NCBI GenBank assembly: GCA_029167225.1
Contig: JARFNK010000010.1
Span: 144,902-208,901 of the forward strand
Source: Sphingobium arseniciresistens
Lineage (GTDB): Bacteria > Pseudomonadota > Alphaproteobacteria > Sphingomonadales > Sphingomonadaceae
Direction of reading: 5' to 3'
DNA length: 64,000 bases
Part shown: one piece after another, positions 1 through 9,100 of the stretch
Position numbering within the stretch: position 1 is the stretch's first letter
How the letters are laid out: every line of letters begins with the position of its first letter
Made by a program: the position numbers and the translations under genes
Notes under the pieces: model-generated
Told to the model about the DNA's origin: nothing
Seen by the model: only the letters and a program-made list of their open reading frames with translations
Database searches by the model: none

Positions 1-353
1 GCGGCATGTCGAGCGTCCGGGGCTACTTCGAGTCCGAAGCGATCGGCGACTATGGCTTTGCCTACCAGACCGAGCTGCGCTCGCCAGACCTTGCAAAGCT
101 GCTCGGCAGCGATCTCGTCAACGAGCTGCGGTTCCACGCATTCGTCGACACCGGCTATGTCGGTATCAACCAGCCGCTGCCGAGCCAGATCGCGACGCGT
201 GACACCTGGCTTTCCAGCGCCGGCCTCGGCGCCCGGCTCAAGCTCTTCAACCATCTGAGCGGTGCGATCGACGCCGGTGTGCCGCTCAAATCCGTGCCGG
301 AGTCCAACTCCGGCGACATCTTCGTCCGCTTCCGCATCCAGGGGGAATTCTAA
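1..353 (+). CDS. TpsB/FhaC/ShlB-type outer-membrane transporter, C-terminal end (gene cut by window edge)
   Basis: Only the last ~117 codons are visible; the frame is open from base 3 and stops with TAA at 351-353. The fragment contains a VRGY motif followed by an acidic/aromatic stretch, which is the conserved barrel motif of Omp85-type TpsB transporters, and it ends in an aromatic residue (GEF) as outer-membrane barrels do. TpsB proteins export one large TpsA partner across the outer membrane through a 16-strand barrel with periplasmic POTRA domains; those domains would lie left of the window. The giant TpsA-like gene at 6199 is the obvious cargo. Only 3 bases separate the stop from the next start, so it is probably the upstream member of the same operon. 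An in-frame ATG at 6 is internal, not the start. Confidence 0.8.
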   Translation, partial: GMSSVRGYFESEAIGDYGFAYQTELRSPDLAKLLGSDLVNELRFHAFVDTGYVGINQPLPSQIATRDTWLSSAGLGARLKLFNHLSGAIDAGVPLKSVPESNSGDIFVRFRIQGEF

Positions 354-356
354 ACC

Positions 357-2090
357 ATGTCAGTCTTTACACGTCTCAAGAAGGGCGTGGCCGGAACGCT
401 CCTGGCCGCTGCCGCCACGGTCGCCTTCGCCTCGCCGGCCCATGCCTGGTGGGAAGCGGACTATAGCTACCGCACCAAGATCAACCTCAATACGCAGGCC
501 GCCGGGATCACCAGCGAGGTGGCGCGTGCGCCGGTGCTGGTGCGCCTGCACTCGGGCAATTTCAACTTCAAGGATGTGAAGGCCGACGGTTCGGACCTGC
601 GCTTTGTCGCGGGCGACGATCGCACCCCGCTCAAGTTCCACGTCGAAAAGTGGAACCCGCAGGAAGAACAGGCTCTGGTGTGGGTCGATGTGCAGGGTCT
701 CCAGCCCGGTGCGGCCTCGGCGATCTACGCTTATTACGGCAACGAGAAGGCGGCCGCGAGCCAGGACATCGCCGGCACTTTCGGGCCGGATTACCGTCTG
801 GTCTATCACTTCAATAACGAGGGAGCTCCTCGGGACGCGACCGCCAATGGCGCCAATGCCACCGGCGGCGAAGGCCGGAACGCGGGCGGCCTGATCGGAC
901 AGAGCCTCGTCCTCGACGGGACGAGCCCGATCACGTTGCCTGCGTCCGCCTTTGCGGCTGGGCCACTCTCGATCAGCTTCTGGGTCAAACCAAGCCGCGA
1001 CGGAACGGTGTTCAGCCTGCCGGGTAGCGTGAGCTTGGCTGCCGAGGGTGGCCGGCTCTTCATCGACGCCAATGGCAAGCGCAGCAATGGCGCGGCGTTG
1101 ACCGCCGATAGCTGGACCAATGTCGCGCTGGTCAATGACGGTGCGAAGAGCGTTCTCTACATCAACGGCCAGCCTGCCGGTGAGGTGCCGGGTGCGCTTG
1201 CAGCCGCCACGGGCACCGCGCAGCTTGGCACCGGGTTCGCAGGCGAGATCGACGAACTGCGCGTCGCCGGCGCGGCGCTGCCGCAGTCGGCGTTTCAGCT
1301 TGCTGCCGCGAGCGAGGGCCAGACCTCGAAGCTGGTCACCACCGATACCGCGCAGAAGGTCGAGACCGGCGGCGGTGGCCATTTCGGGATCCTGTTCGGC
1401 GCGCTGACGTTCGATGCGTGGGTGGTGATCCTGATCTGCGCCTTCATGCTGCTGGTCGCCATTGCGATCATGATCACCAAGGGGCTGCTCATCGGCCGGG
1501 TGCGGTCGGCGAACGAGGCTTTCCTCGACGCCTATAATGCCCAGGCACGCCGCGCGGGCGACCATGACGGGCTGCCTGCGTTCGATCCCGGCGCTACGGC
1601 GGCGGACTCCACCCTGGGCCGCCTCTACAATATCGGCCGGCGCGAACTCACCGAACGCCTCAAGGAAGGCCGGGCGACGGGTTCGCGCTTCGCGATCCGC
1701 GCCCAATCGATCGCCGCGATCCGTTCCGCTCTGGACGCCGGTCGCGTGCGCGAAGGCCAGAAGCTCAATGCGCGGCTGGTGCTGTTGACCATCGCCATCT
1801 CGGGCGGCCCGTTCATCGGCCTGCTCGGCACCGTGCTCGGCGTCATGATCACCTTCGCCAGCGTTGCGGCGGCGGGCGAGGTCAATATCAACGCCATCGC
1901 GCCGGGTATTGCGGCGGCACTCCTCGCCACCGTCGCGGGCCTCGCCGTCGCGATCCCGGCGCTGTTCGGCTACAATTATCTGCTCAGCCGCATCGAAGAG
2001 ATCACCGCCGACCACGACATCTTCGTGGACGAGCTGGAGAAGCGCATCGCCGAAACGTGGCAGGATGTTCCTGCGGCGCAAGCGGCCTGA
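357..2090 (+). CDS. MotA/TolQ/ExbB proton-channel protein with N-terminal DUF2341 and LamG-like domains
   Basis: 577 residues. A signal peptide (about 1-30, ending SPAHA) is followed by a DUF2341-type beta domain (about 45-125, with GSDLRF and YYGN motifs) and a LamG/concanavalin-A-like domain (about 140-310). A membrane segment at ~350-375 leads into a TolQ/ExbB core with two further helices (about 470-575, including SGGPFIGLLGTVLGVM). Ordinary ExbB/TolQ proteins are about 230 residues, so the periplasmic half is an added sensor or binding module. The core should form the proton channel with the ExbD-like protein encoded next and drive the TonB-like protein at 2892. The start has a good ribosome site (AGGGGG) 3 bases after the TpsB stop. 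Family assignment of the core is firm; ligand binding by LamG (glycan or protein) is inference. Confidence 0.85.
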   Translation: MSVFTRLKKGVAGTLLAAAATVAFASPAHAWWEADYSYRTKINLNTQAAGITSEVARAPVLVRLHSGNFNFKDVKADGSDLRFVAGDDRTPLKFHVEKWNPQEEQALVWVDVQGLQPGAASAIYAYYGNEKAAASQDIAGTFGPDYRLVYHFNNEGAPRDATANGANATGGEGRNAGGLIGQSLVLDGTSPITLPASAFAAGPLSISFWVKPSRDGTVFSLPGSVSLAAEGGRLFIDANGKRSNGAALTADSWTNVALVNDGAKSVLYINGQPAGEVPGALAAATGTAQLGTGFAGEIDELRVAGAALPQSAFQLAAASEGQTSKLVTTDTAQKVETGGGGHFGILFGALTFDAWVVILICAFMLLVAIAIMITKGLLIGRVRSANEAFLDAYNAQARRAGDHDGLPAFDPGATAADSTLGRLYNIGRRELTERLKEGRATGSRFAIRAQSIAAIRSALDAGRVREGQKLNARLVLLTIAISGGPFIGLLGTVLGVMITFASVAAAGEVNINAIAPGIAAALLATVAGLAVAIPALFGYNYLLSRIEEITADHDIFVDELEKRIAETWQDVPAAQAA

Positions 2091-2114
2091 CCCCGGAAAG
2101 CAGGAGATCAGGCC

Positions 2115-2531
2115 ATGGGCATACAGGTAGGCGGTCCGAAGAAGCCGTATAACGAGATCAACATCACCCCGTTCGTCGACGTGGTGCTGGTGCTCCTCAT
2201 CATCTTCATCCTGATGACGACGGCGGCGGTCCAGGGGATCAAGGTGGACTTGCCGTCCGCCTCCTCGGCCAAGACGCTCGAGGCGCAAAAGAGCCGGGTG
2301 ATCGCGGTCAGCAATGACGGGACGGTCTCGATCGACGCGATCCCGGTGTCGCTGGCGGAATTGGAGGGCCAACTGCGCTCCTCGATCGCCACTACGCCGG
2401 ACCTCGCGGTGATCCTGCGCGGCGACCGCGCGGTGCAATACGACAAGGTCATGCAGGTGCTCGACCTGTGTTCCAAGGTTGGTGTCCCCTCGCTCGGCAT
2501 GGCGTCCACGCGCCCGCCAAGTGCCAACTGA
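2115..2531 (+). CDS. exbD: ExbD/TolR family biopolymer transport protein
   Basis: 138 residues. It has a short cytoplasmic N-terminus, one membrane helix (about 17-38) carrying the family aspartate in the segment NITPFVDVVLVLLIIF, and a periplasmic domain with the usual DLP and SxxAxT-like stretches. ExbD partners ExbB in a proton-driven stator that energises TonB. The start is preceded by AGGAG, 24 bases after the ExbB-like gene, so the two are surely co-transcribed. Length is normal for the family. Symbol given for family only; the specific partner system appears to be the neighbouring secretion cluster. Confidence 0.88.
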   Translation: MGIQVGGPKKPYNEINITPFVDVVLVLLIIFILMTTAAVQGIKVDLPSASSAKTLEAQKSRVIAVSNDGTVSIDAIPVSLAELEGQLRSSIATTPDLAVILRGDRAVQYDKVMQVLDLCSKVGVPSLGMASTRPPSAN

Positions 2532-2551
2532 GCGGGAGGGACAAATGCATC

Positions 2552-2788
2552 ATGTTCTCTTTTCGCCGATGGCTCGATCGCAAGCTGGATCGCAGGCCGA
2601 TGGTGCGGATCTCGCGCCGCAGCTTCCGCAAGCCCTGGTGGCGTCGCTGCGGCCGGGCATTTCTGCTTCTGACGTTCCTGCTGGTTCTGGGCGCGGCAAT
2701 CCTGCTGCTGCTCCAACCCGTGTCGGCGATGCAGACGTCGGCCCCGCCTCCCGGCGCCCCGTCCACCGATCGGCCGGACTCGGCCTGA
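2552..2788 (+). CDS. Small single-pass membrane protein, function unknown
   Basis: 78 residues. A very basic N-terminus rich in Arg (about 1-36, with the run RRPMVRISRRSFRKPWWRR) precedes one strong hydrophobic segment (about 37-60, LLLTFLLVLGAAILLLL) and a short Pro/Ser-rich tail, giving a predicted N-in topology. A GGGAGGG ribosome site lies at 2534-2540. A competing ATG at 2545 in another frame is closer to that site but gives a protein without recognisable features. Sitting between exbD and tonB, it could be an accessory subunit of the Exb/Ton complex; this is inference from position. No family recognised. Confidence 0.5.
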   Translation: MFSFRRWLDRKLDRRPMVRISRRSFRKPWWRRCGRAFLLLTFLLVLGAAILLLLQPVSAMQTSAPPPGAPSTDRPDSA

Positions 2789-2891
2789 GGCTCGAAGCCA
2801 TCCGTTTTGGCCTTGATCTCTCGGACTGGACCGGCGCACGCCTGTTCCTTGCTGGCCTTGGCCGCGAGCATGACGCCTCGCTGGTGCTCTT

Positions 2892-3602
2892 GTGATGGCG
2901 GCCGCAACCTTGATGCCGCCCGGCGGCCCGAATGGCCCGCGCCGCCGCAAGCAGTCCCCAATCACTTTCGGGCGCGTGCTGGCCGTGGTTGGCGTCGGCC
3001 TGGTGCTGGTCATCGGCTACAGCTTCCTGGGGCAGCAGACGATCTCGGATCGTCCCAATGAGATGAAGACGACGACGGTGATCTTGCCGCCGCCGCCACC
3101 ACCGCCACCACCGCCAAAGGAACAGGTCGAGCAGCCGCCGGAGCCGACGATCGCACCGCCGATCGAGCAGCCGCTGGACACGCCGCCACCACCTGATCAG
3201 GCGAACAGCGATCCAACGCCCGGCGACAATGCGCTCACCGCCCGTGAGGGCGCCGGCCCCAGCAACTACGGCCTCGCCCGTGGCGACGGCTCGGGCACGC
3301 GTATCGGTGGTCGACCCGGTGGAGGAACCGGCGATGCGTTCCGTGCCTACGCAGTCACCGCTCAGGCCTGCATCCAGCGGGCGGCGCAGGCGGATCGCGA
3401 ACTGACCCGCGGCAACTATCGCGCTCAGCTTTCGGTCACGATGGGCACTGATGGACGGATCGCCACGGCGCGGGTGACCAGCGGGGTCGACGATCGCCGC
3501 GCGGCACGCATTCAGACCGTCCTCTCCGGCGTCCAGTGCCAGGCGCCGCCCGCAGGCCTCCCGGCCATGCGCCTTGAACTCTCCACCCGTTCGGGAGGCT
3601 GA
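2892..3602 (+). CDS. tonB: TonB-family energy transducer
   Basis: 236 residues. It starts GTG-ATG (either codon could initiate) with a cytoplasmic basic segment, one membrane helix (about 30-50, VLAVVGVGLVLVIGYSFLG), a Pro-rich periplasmic linker (about 62-105, including ten prolines in a row) and a TonB-C-like globular domain (about 150-230). TonB spans the periplasm and passes proton-motive energy from ExbB/ExbD to outer-membrane partners. Usual partners are TonB-dependent receptors, but none is encoded nearby here; the neighbours are a TpsB transporter, a porin and a giant adhesin. Stop (TGA 3600-3602) is followed almost at once by the porin gene. Confidence 0.85.
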   Translation: MMAAATLMPPGGPNGPRRRKQSPITFGRVLAVVGVGLVLVIGYSFLGQQTISDRPNEMKTTTVILPPPPPPPPPPKEQVEQPPEPTIAPPIEQPLDTPPPPDQANSDPTPGDNALTAREGAGPSNYGLARGDGSGTRIGGRPGGGTGDAFRAYAVTAQACIQRAAQADRELTRGNYRAQLSVTMGTDGRIATARVTSGVDDRRAARIQTVLSGVQCQAPPAGLPAMRLELSTRSGG

Positions 3603-3652
3603 CGATGTCCGCACAGCTCACCGACGCATCCACTCCCAGGGGGAAAAATAAC

Positions 3653-5413
3653 ATGTCCTACAATGTCATTCGCCATCGCCTCAAACCCGCGCTTCTGGCC
3701 TGCGCTGCCGGCGCCAGCCTGATGGCGAGCCCTGCCTTCGCGCAGGCGGTCGACCCGAACAAGCTGCTGGAGATCATGGTCGAGAAAGGCCTGGTCAGCC
3801 GCGCCGAGGCCGACGCGATGATCGCCGAGGCGCGTACCGCGCCGGCCTCGCCGCAGCAAGTCCAGGCCCCGATCCAGGGCGGGGTTTCCGCCGACGGCAC
3901 CCAGACCATCCCCTATGTCCCGCAGGTGGTGCGCGACCAGATAACCGAGCAGGTCCGCACGCAGCTCGCCAGCCAGGCGCAGGCCGAAGGCTGGTCGAAG
4001 CCCGGCGAGACGCCCGAGTGGACTCGGCGCATCAGTCTCTATGGCGATATTCGTGCCCGCTATGAGGGCATCTTCATGGACAAGTCCAACTCGGACATCT
4101 TTCCCAATTATGGTGCGGTCAACCAGGGCGATCCCCAGAACATCAACCCCCGCACGCCCGGCTATGTCCCGCCCGCGTTTCTCAACACCCTGGAGAACCG
4201 CACCCGCTTCCAGCTTCGCGCGCGTCTCGGGCTCAAGGCCCAGATCGCCGACTGGGTTTCGGGCGACATCCGTATCGCCACCGGCAACGATCGCACGCCT
4301 GTATCGACCAACCAGACGCTGGGTGCCTTCGGCGGCGGCGGTTATCAGGTCTGGCTCGACCGCGCCGCGATCCATTTGACCCCGGTCAAGGGCGTGGGTG
4401 TCGATTTCGGCCGGTTCAGCAATCCTTTCTGGACCAGCGAACTGCTGTTCGATCAGGATCTGAACTTCGACGGCGTCGCGGTATCGGCACGCGGCAAGCT
4501 CGGCGACAATCTTGCCCTGTTCGGCACGGCGGGCGCGTTTCCGATCTTCAACTCCGATCTCAACCTCGGCTCGCGCAACGCGCCGGTGGGCACGGGCGGC
4601 CCCTATAAGAGCCAGGACAGATATCTGTTCGCGGTGCAAGGCGGCGCTGAGTTCAAGCCCATCGACCAGGTCAGCCTGCGTCTGGCGGGCGGCTATTTCC
4701 GGTTCGACAATGTCGAGGGCAAGCAGTCAGCGCCCTGCTACTGGTATGAGCTCACTTGCTCGACCGATGCGACCCGGCCTGCCTTCCAGCAGTTCGGCAA
4801 CAGCATGTTCCCGATCCGGAAAATCACTCCCAATCCCGCCGATCCGGTAGGATCGCCCGAGAACCAGTATTTCGGGCTCGCCTCGAAGTTCGAGATCCTG
4901 AATATCCATGGCGCGCTCGAATATCGCCCATCCGAGCGCTTCGGCGTCCGGCTCGAAGGCGACTATGTCCGCAATCTCGGCTGGAAGCGCGCGCTGGTCA
5001 GCACGCGGGCGATCAACAATCTCGGTGCCTCGACCACCATCCCGGACCCGAACGATTCGACCAAGACCATTACGGTCGCAGGGCCTTATGAGGGCGGTAA
5101 CAGCGGCTGGCACGTCCGCCTGGCCATCGGCTCCGCGCTCGATGCCAGTCAGGGCAATGTCACCGGCGCGCGCGCAGGCGACTGGAACGCCTGGGTCAGC
5201 TACCGCCGCCTCGAAAGCGACGCGGTGCTCGATGCCTTCACCGATAGTGATTTCCACATCGGCGGCACCAATGCGCGCGGCTGGCAGGTCGGCGGCAACT
5301 ACGCGGTCGCGCCCAATCTGCTGTTCGGCGGACGCTGGATGTCGGCCGAGGAAATCGCGGGTTCGCCTTTCTCGGTGGACCGCTTCTTCATCGACCTGTC
5401 GACGCAGTTCTAA
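3653..5413 (+). CDS. Putative outer-membrane porin (Porin_5-like)
   Basis: 586 residues from the preferred start. The ATG at 3653 is preceded by AGGGGGAA and begins a standard signal peptide (MSYNVIRHRLKPALLACAAG, cut after SPAFA); an in-frame ATG at 3605 would add 16 polar residues before it and is less likely. After a short helical region (VDPNKLLEIMVEKGLVSRAE) the rest alternates in beta-barrel fashion, with aromatic girdles and a C-terminal phenylalanine (STQF), the outer-membrane assembly signal. It resembles the family often annotated as putative porin in sphingomonads. It belongs to the exb/ton operon by spacing. Substrate unknown. Confidence 0.8.
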   Translation: MSYNVIRHRLKPALLACAAGASLMASPAFAQAVDPNKLLEIMVEKGLVSRAEADAMIAEARTAPASPQQVQAPIQGGVSADGTQTIPYVPQVVRDQITEQVRTQLASQAQAEGWSKPGETPEWTRRISLYGDIRARYEGIFMDKSNSDIFPNYGAVNQGDPQNINPRTPGYVPPAFLNTLENRTRFQLRARLGLKAQIADWVSGDIRIATGNDRTPVSTNQTLGAFGGGGYQVWLDRAAIHLTPVKGVGVDFGRFSNPFWTSELLFDQDLNFDGVAVSARGKLGDNLALFGTAGAFPIFNSDLNLGSRNAPVGTGGPYKSQDRYLFAVQGGAEFKPIDQVSLRLAGGYFRFDNVEGKQSAPCYWYELTCSTDATRPAFQQFGNSMFPIRKITPNPADPVGSPENQYFGLASKFEILNIHGALEYRPSERFGVRLEGDYVRNLGWKRALVSTRAINNLGASTTIPDPNDSTKTITVAGPYEGGNSGWHVRLAIGSALDASQGNVTGARAGDWNAWVSYRRLESDAVLDAFTDSDFHIGGTNARGWQVGGNYAVAPNLLFGGRWMSAEEIAGSPFSVDRFFIDLSTQF

Positions 5414-5548
5414 AGAAAGATGTCGACCGCGACGCTCCTCTTCGTCTCCACCTGGCTGCGGACGATTGCACCCGCAGACAGGTGTCCGCACCCGGCTTCG
5501 TCCGTCGCCCTCAGCGGGCGGAGCCGGGTCACGCGAAGCATCGCGGCG

Positions 5549-6103
5549 ATGTCGCTTAATGGAGTCACCACCCTATTCCAGCGCCTCCGCGTCGGAATCC
5601 GTTCGCTTCGCTTCCCCTTTGCGCGGCTAACGGTTCGTCCACTGGCCTGCGCGAGCGCGCGATTGCTCCTTTCGCGCGCTCGCGTCTTTTCTCTTGGCGG
5701 TCTGCTCGCACTGGTCCCGGCTGGGAGCACGCAAGCTCAGAGCCCACCGGAGCTAGCGTCTCCTGAAGCCGCGCCATCAACACAGGGGGGAGAAGCGAGC
5801 GGCGCCCGCGAGCCGGTTCGCATCGGTGGCGAGGCACCCGCCACACCCTGCGTCGAGGTCGAAGTCGCCGGTTACAAAGCCGGCCATCTGGATTGCGCGA
5901 CGCGGCGGCTGACCGAGGCTGCCCGCATCGCACGAGAGCAGGCGCGTGCCAGCATGGATATGCCGGTCCCCGAGGCCGGATCGCCCGACGTCCAGGTGGG
6001 CGTCGCCAACCAGACCGCGACACGTTTGCGCATGGGCGACGCGCTTGGCCGATCGGTCAACCCCGAACGTCCCAATCGGCCGCCCGCAGGGCCGCGCCGA
6101 TGA
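5549..6103 (+). CDS. Small secreted protein of unknown function preceding the haemagglutinin gene
   Basis: No family recognised. The convincing part is the C-terminal ~120 residues: a hydrophobic stretch ending in a signal-peptidase-like site (LLALVPAGSTQA, then QS), a region with two cysteines (CVEVEVAGY and LDCATRR) and a Pro-rich tail. The start is uncertain. The open frame extends back to ATG 5420; ATG 5549 is used here; a TTG at 5663 would give a compact signal peptide but falls in the loop of the terminator-like hairpin at 5651-5695. The stop overlaps an ATG (6101) in the frame of the next gene. Being exported and immediately upstream of a TpsA gene suggests a role with that adhesin, which is inference. 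Confidence 0.55.
   Translation: MSLNGVTTLFQRLRVGIRSLRFPFARLTVRPLACASARLLLSRARVFSLGGLLALVPAGSTQAQSPPELASPEAAPSTQGGEASGAREPVRIGGEAPATPCVEVEVAGYKAGHLDCATRRLTEAARIAREQARASMDMPVPEAGSPDVQVGVANQTATRLRMGDALGRSVNPERPNRPPAGPRR
5651..5695 (+). terminator. GC-rich hairpin followed by T-rich run (terminator-like)
   Basis: A perfect 12-bp stem (GCGAGCGCGCGA at 5651-5662 pairing with 5672-5683) has a 9-base loop and is followed by GTCTTTTCTCTT, the shape of an intrinsic terminator on the + strand. It lies 238 bases after the porin stop and inside the 5-prime part of the next open frame. It could end the porin transcript, act as an attenuator, or be coincidental coding sequence for an Arg-rich stretch. Confidence 0.4.
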
Positions 6104-6198
6104 CCAGCATTCCCGTGGGCCGCAGCGCCCGCACCGCCACATCGATCGAACATGAGGCGTCCGCTGAATGCGGCGCCCAGGACTTTTGGAGACCCAAG

Positions 6199-9100
6199 AT
6201 GAACGCCACCCGCAGCAAGCTGCTCATCACCGTTTCGGCAGGCGCCCTGCTCCTCTCCGGCGCCGCACTGGCACAGGATCGTTCGGGAGCGCCCCTGTTC
6301 GGCAGCCGTGGCGGTGGCTCCACCAGCGACCCGGCTGCAGCCGCCGCGAACGCCGCGTTGGAGCAGGCAACACGTCAGGCCCAAACCAACAGCGCCACCC
6401 AGCGCGCGATCGAGGCGTTCCGCCAGGCCGCCCAGACGCGCGCAGCAATGCAGGACGCCCAGGTGCAGGCCCGCGCCGCCGCCAAGGCCGCGCAGAGTCT
6501 CGTGCCCAATGGGCTCAATCCAGGCGGACTTCAGGTCGCAGGCGAGATCGCGATCGATCCCAGCCTCTGGCTTGGCGCCAAATCGCCGACGCAGACGACC
6601 GGAACGGACGGGCGCACCAGCGTCTTGGTCGAGCAGACCCAGCAAAAAGCCATCCTCACCTGGGACAGTTTCAATGTCGGTCGCGACACCGATCTCGCCT
6701 TCCGCCAGGACGGCACCGACTGGGTCGTGCTCAATCGCGTGCGCGACATCAACCCCAGCCGCATCGAGGGCACCATCAAGGCGCCCGGCACGGTCCTGAT
6801 CCTTAACCAGAATGGTGTCCTGTTCAGCGGCACATCGCAGGTCAACGTCCGCAATCTCGTCGCCGCCGCCGCCACGATGAGCGATGACCAGTTCCTCAAT
6901 CGCGGTATCTACAGCCAGGTCACGGGCGCCAATTACGCGGCGGCCTTCGCCAACGCCGGCGGCGCGGTGAGGGTTGAGGCCGGCGCCCAGATCAACACCG
7001 CCGCGCCGACGTCGGTCACGGCGGGCGGCGGCTATGTCATGCTGCTCGGCAAGGAGGTCACCAACACCGGCTCGATCACGACACCCCGCGGCCAGACACT
7101 TCTCGCGGCGGGCGACAATTTCCTGGTTCGCGCGGGCGTCGGCACGGAAGCCAATCAATATTCGACGACGCGCGGCAACGAGGTGCGTTCGCTCCTCAAT
7201 GCCGACAGCAGTGCCGGATCGGTCGTCAACAATGGCCTCATCGAAGCCACGCAGGGCGACATCACGCTGACTGGCCGCACTGTCCGACAGGAGGGCGTCG
7301 CGCTCGCCACCACCTCGGTCAACCAGCGCGGCTCCATCCATCTGAGCGCCTCGGCCAGCGACACCAAGGGATCGGTGACGCTCGGCAAGGACGGCCTCAC
7401 CATCATCCTTCCCGAACTCGACAGCAAGGACACCGCCCTCGACGCGCAGCGCGACGCGATCATCGCGGAATCGAGCGTCCAGGACAGCGCGCGCCAGCAG
7501 GCGAATTTCGGGCAGTTCGACACTCTCGCCAAGCTCCAGGATCGCCGCGACCAATCGCGCGTCGAGATCGTCTCGGGCGGCAACGTCCTGTTCGAAGGCG
7601 GCTCGCAGACCAGCGCGCAGGGCGGGCAGGTTTCGGTTCAGGCCAATGCGGGCCGCATCACCGTCGCCGACGGCGCGCGCATCGACGTCTCGGGCGTCAT
7701 GGGCGTCGCGCTCGACATGGAGAGCAATTCCATCAAGGTGAACGTGCAGGGCAACGAACTGCGCGATTCCCCGCAGAACCGCGACACCGCTGGACTCAAG
7801 AGCCAGGATGTCTGGGTCGACGTGCGTGACCTCGTCCTGCTGCCGTCGGGCACCGGGGGCTATGAAGGCGACCGCTGGTATACGCCAGGCGGCCTGCTCG
7901 AAGTCGGCGGCTGGCTCGGCAACACCGCCCATTCGATTGGCGAATGGAGCGCGGTCGGCGGCACGATCACGCTCGCGGCGAAGGAGGTGGTCGCCGAGAA
8001 GGGCGCTGTGTTCGATCTTTCAGGCGGCAGCCTCGACTATCAGGGCGGCTATATCCGTTCGACCCGCGTCATGGGCGCGGATGGCAAGCTTTACGACATC
8101 GCCCAGGCGCCCGCCGGGATGGCGATGCTCGGCTATGGCAATGTGTTCGTGCGCAAGCATGAGCGCTGGGGTGACGCGCTTACCCAGAGCTGGTCCGACA
8201 AGCTGTTCAGCGGGCGTGAAAGCGCGCGCTGGGAGGACGGCTATAGCGTTGGCCGCGATGGCGGCCGCCTCATCCTCTCCGCGCCGACCGTGTTGTTCGA
8301 TGCCGACATCCTCGCCGAAACGATCACCGGCGGCCGCCAGCACATCGCCCGGCCCAGCGGCACCGTCACCGACGGCTACAAGCTCGGCCAGAACCAGGCC
8401 GCGCTCGCCGGTGGCCTCATCCTCGGCAACTATAACGCGCTCGGTCTGCTCGGCGGGTTCAATAGTGACGTGCGGATCGCCGATGGATCCTTGATGGTTG
8501 GGCTCGACGACCCAGTTGCGCCGGACCAAGTCAACACCGCCTGGTTCGATGGCGAACGGCTATCTTCGTTCGGGTTGGGTCGCATCGAACTCAATACAAG
8601 TGTCAAAGCGGTGGTCGATGCTGACTTGACCATGGCCAATGGCGGCCAGTTCAGCATTACCGCGCCCAATACCGACATCTCGGCCAAAGTGACCGCGCAT
8701 GGCGGCGATATCACGCTTACCAATGTATACAGGACCCAGAGCGGCAGCGTCGCCGCTGGCCAGGGCTCGATCGTGCTCCACGACGGCGCGGCGCTCGACG
8801 TCTCGGGCAAATGGACCAACGCCTTCCAGAGCCCCGACGACCTGTCGGGGCTGGCGTTCCTTGATGGCGGCACCGTCAACATCCGCTCCACCCAAGATGT
8901 CGTGCTTGAGGAAGGCTCGCTGATCGACGTCTCCTCGGGGGCAGCCCTGCTCGCCGACGGATCGCTGGCGGGTGGGCGCGGCGGCGATGTCTCGTTGATC
9001 GCTGACATCCGTTTCAATACCACCGCCAACAACAGTTCCGGCAGCGTGGTGCTCGACGGTACGCTCAAGGCGAATGGCGTGCTCGGCGGCGGCACGCTCA

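Noticed and set aside
360-2438. Long minus-strand open frame (692 codons) opposite the ExbB/ExbD genes
   Set aside because: Antisense to two clear genes; composition is Arg/Asp/His-rich as expected for the complement of high-GC coding DNA.
2479-2895. 138-codon frame between exbD and tonB
   Set aside because: Overlaps exbD and the better-supported 78-residue membrane protein, and has no recognisable feature.
5872-7932. Minus-strand open frames of 300-760 codons opposite the haemagglutinin gene (also 8560-10323, 12352-13611, 13831-16122)
   Set aside because: All are shadows of the adhesin frame; no start site, signal or domain.
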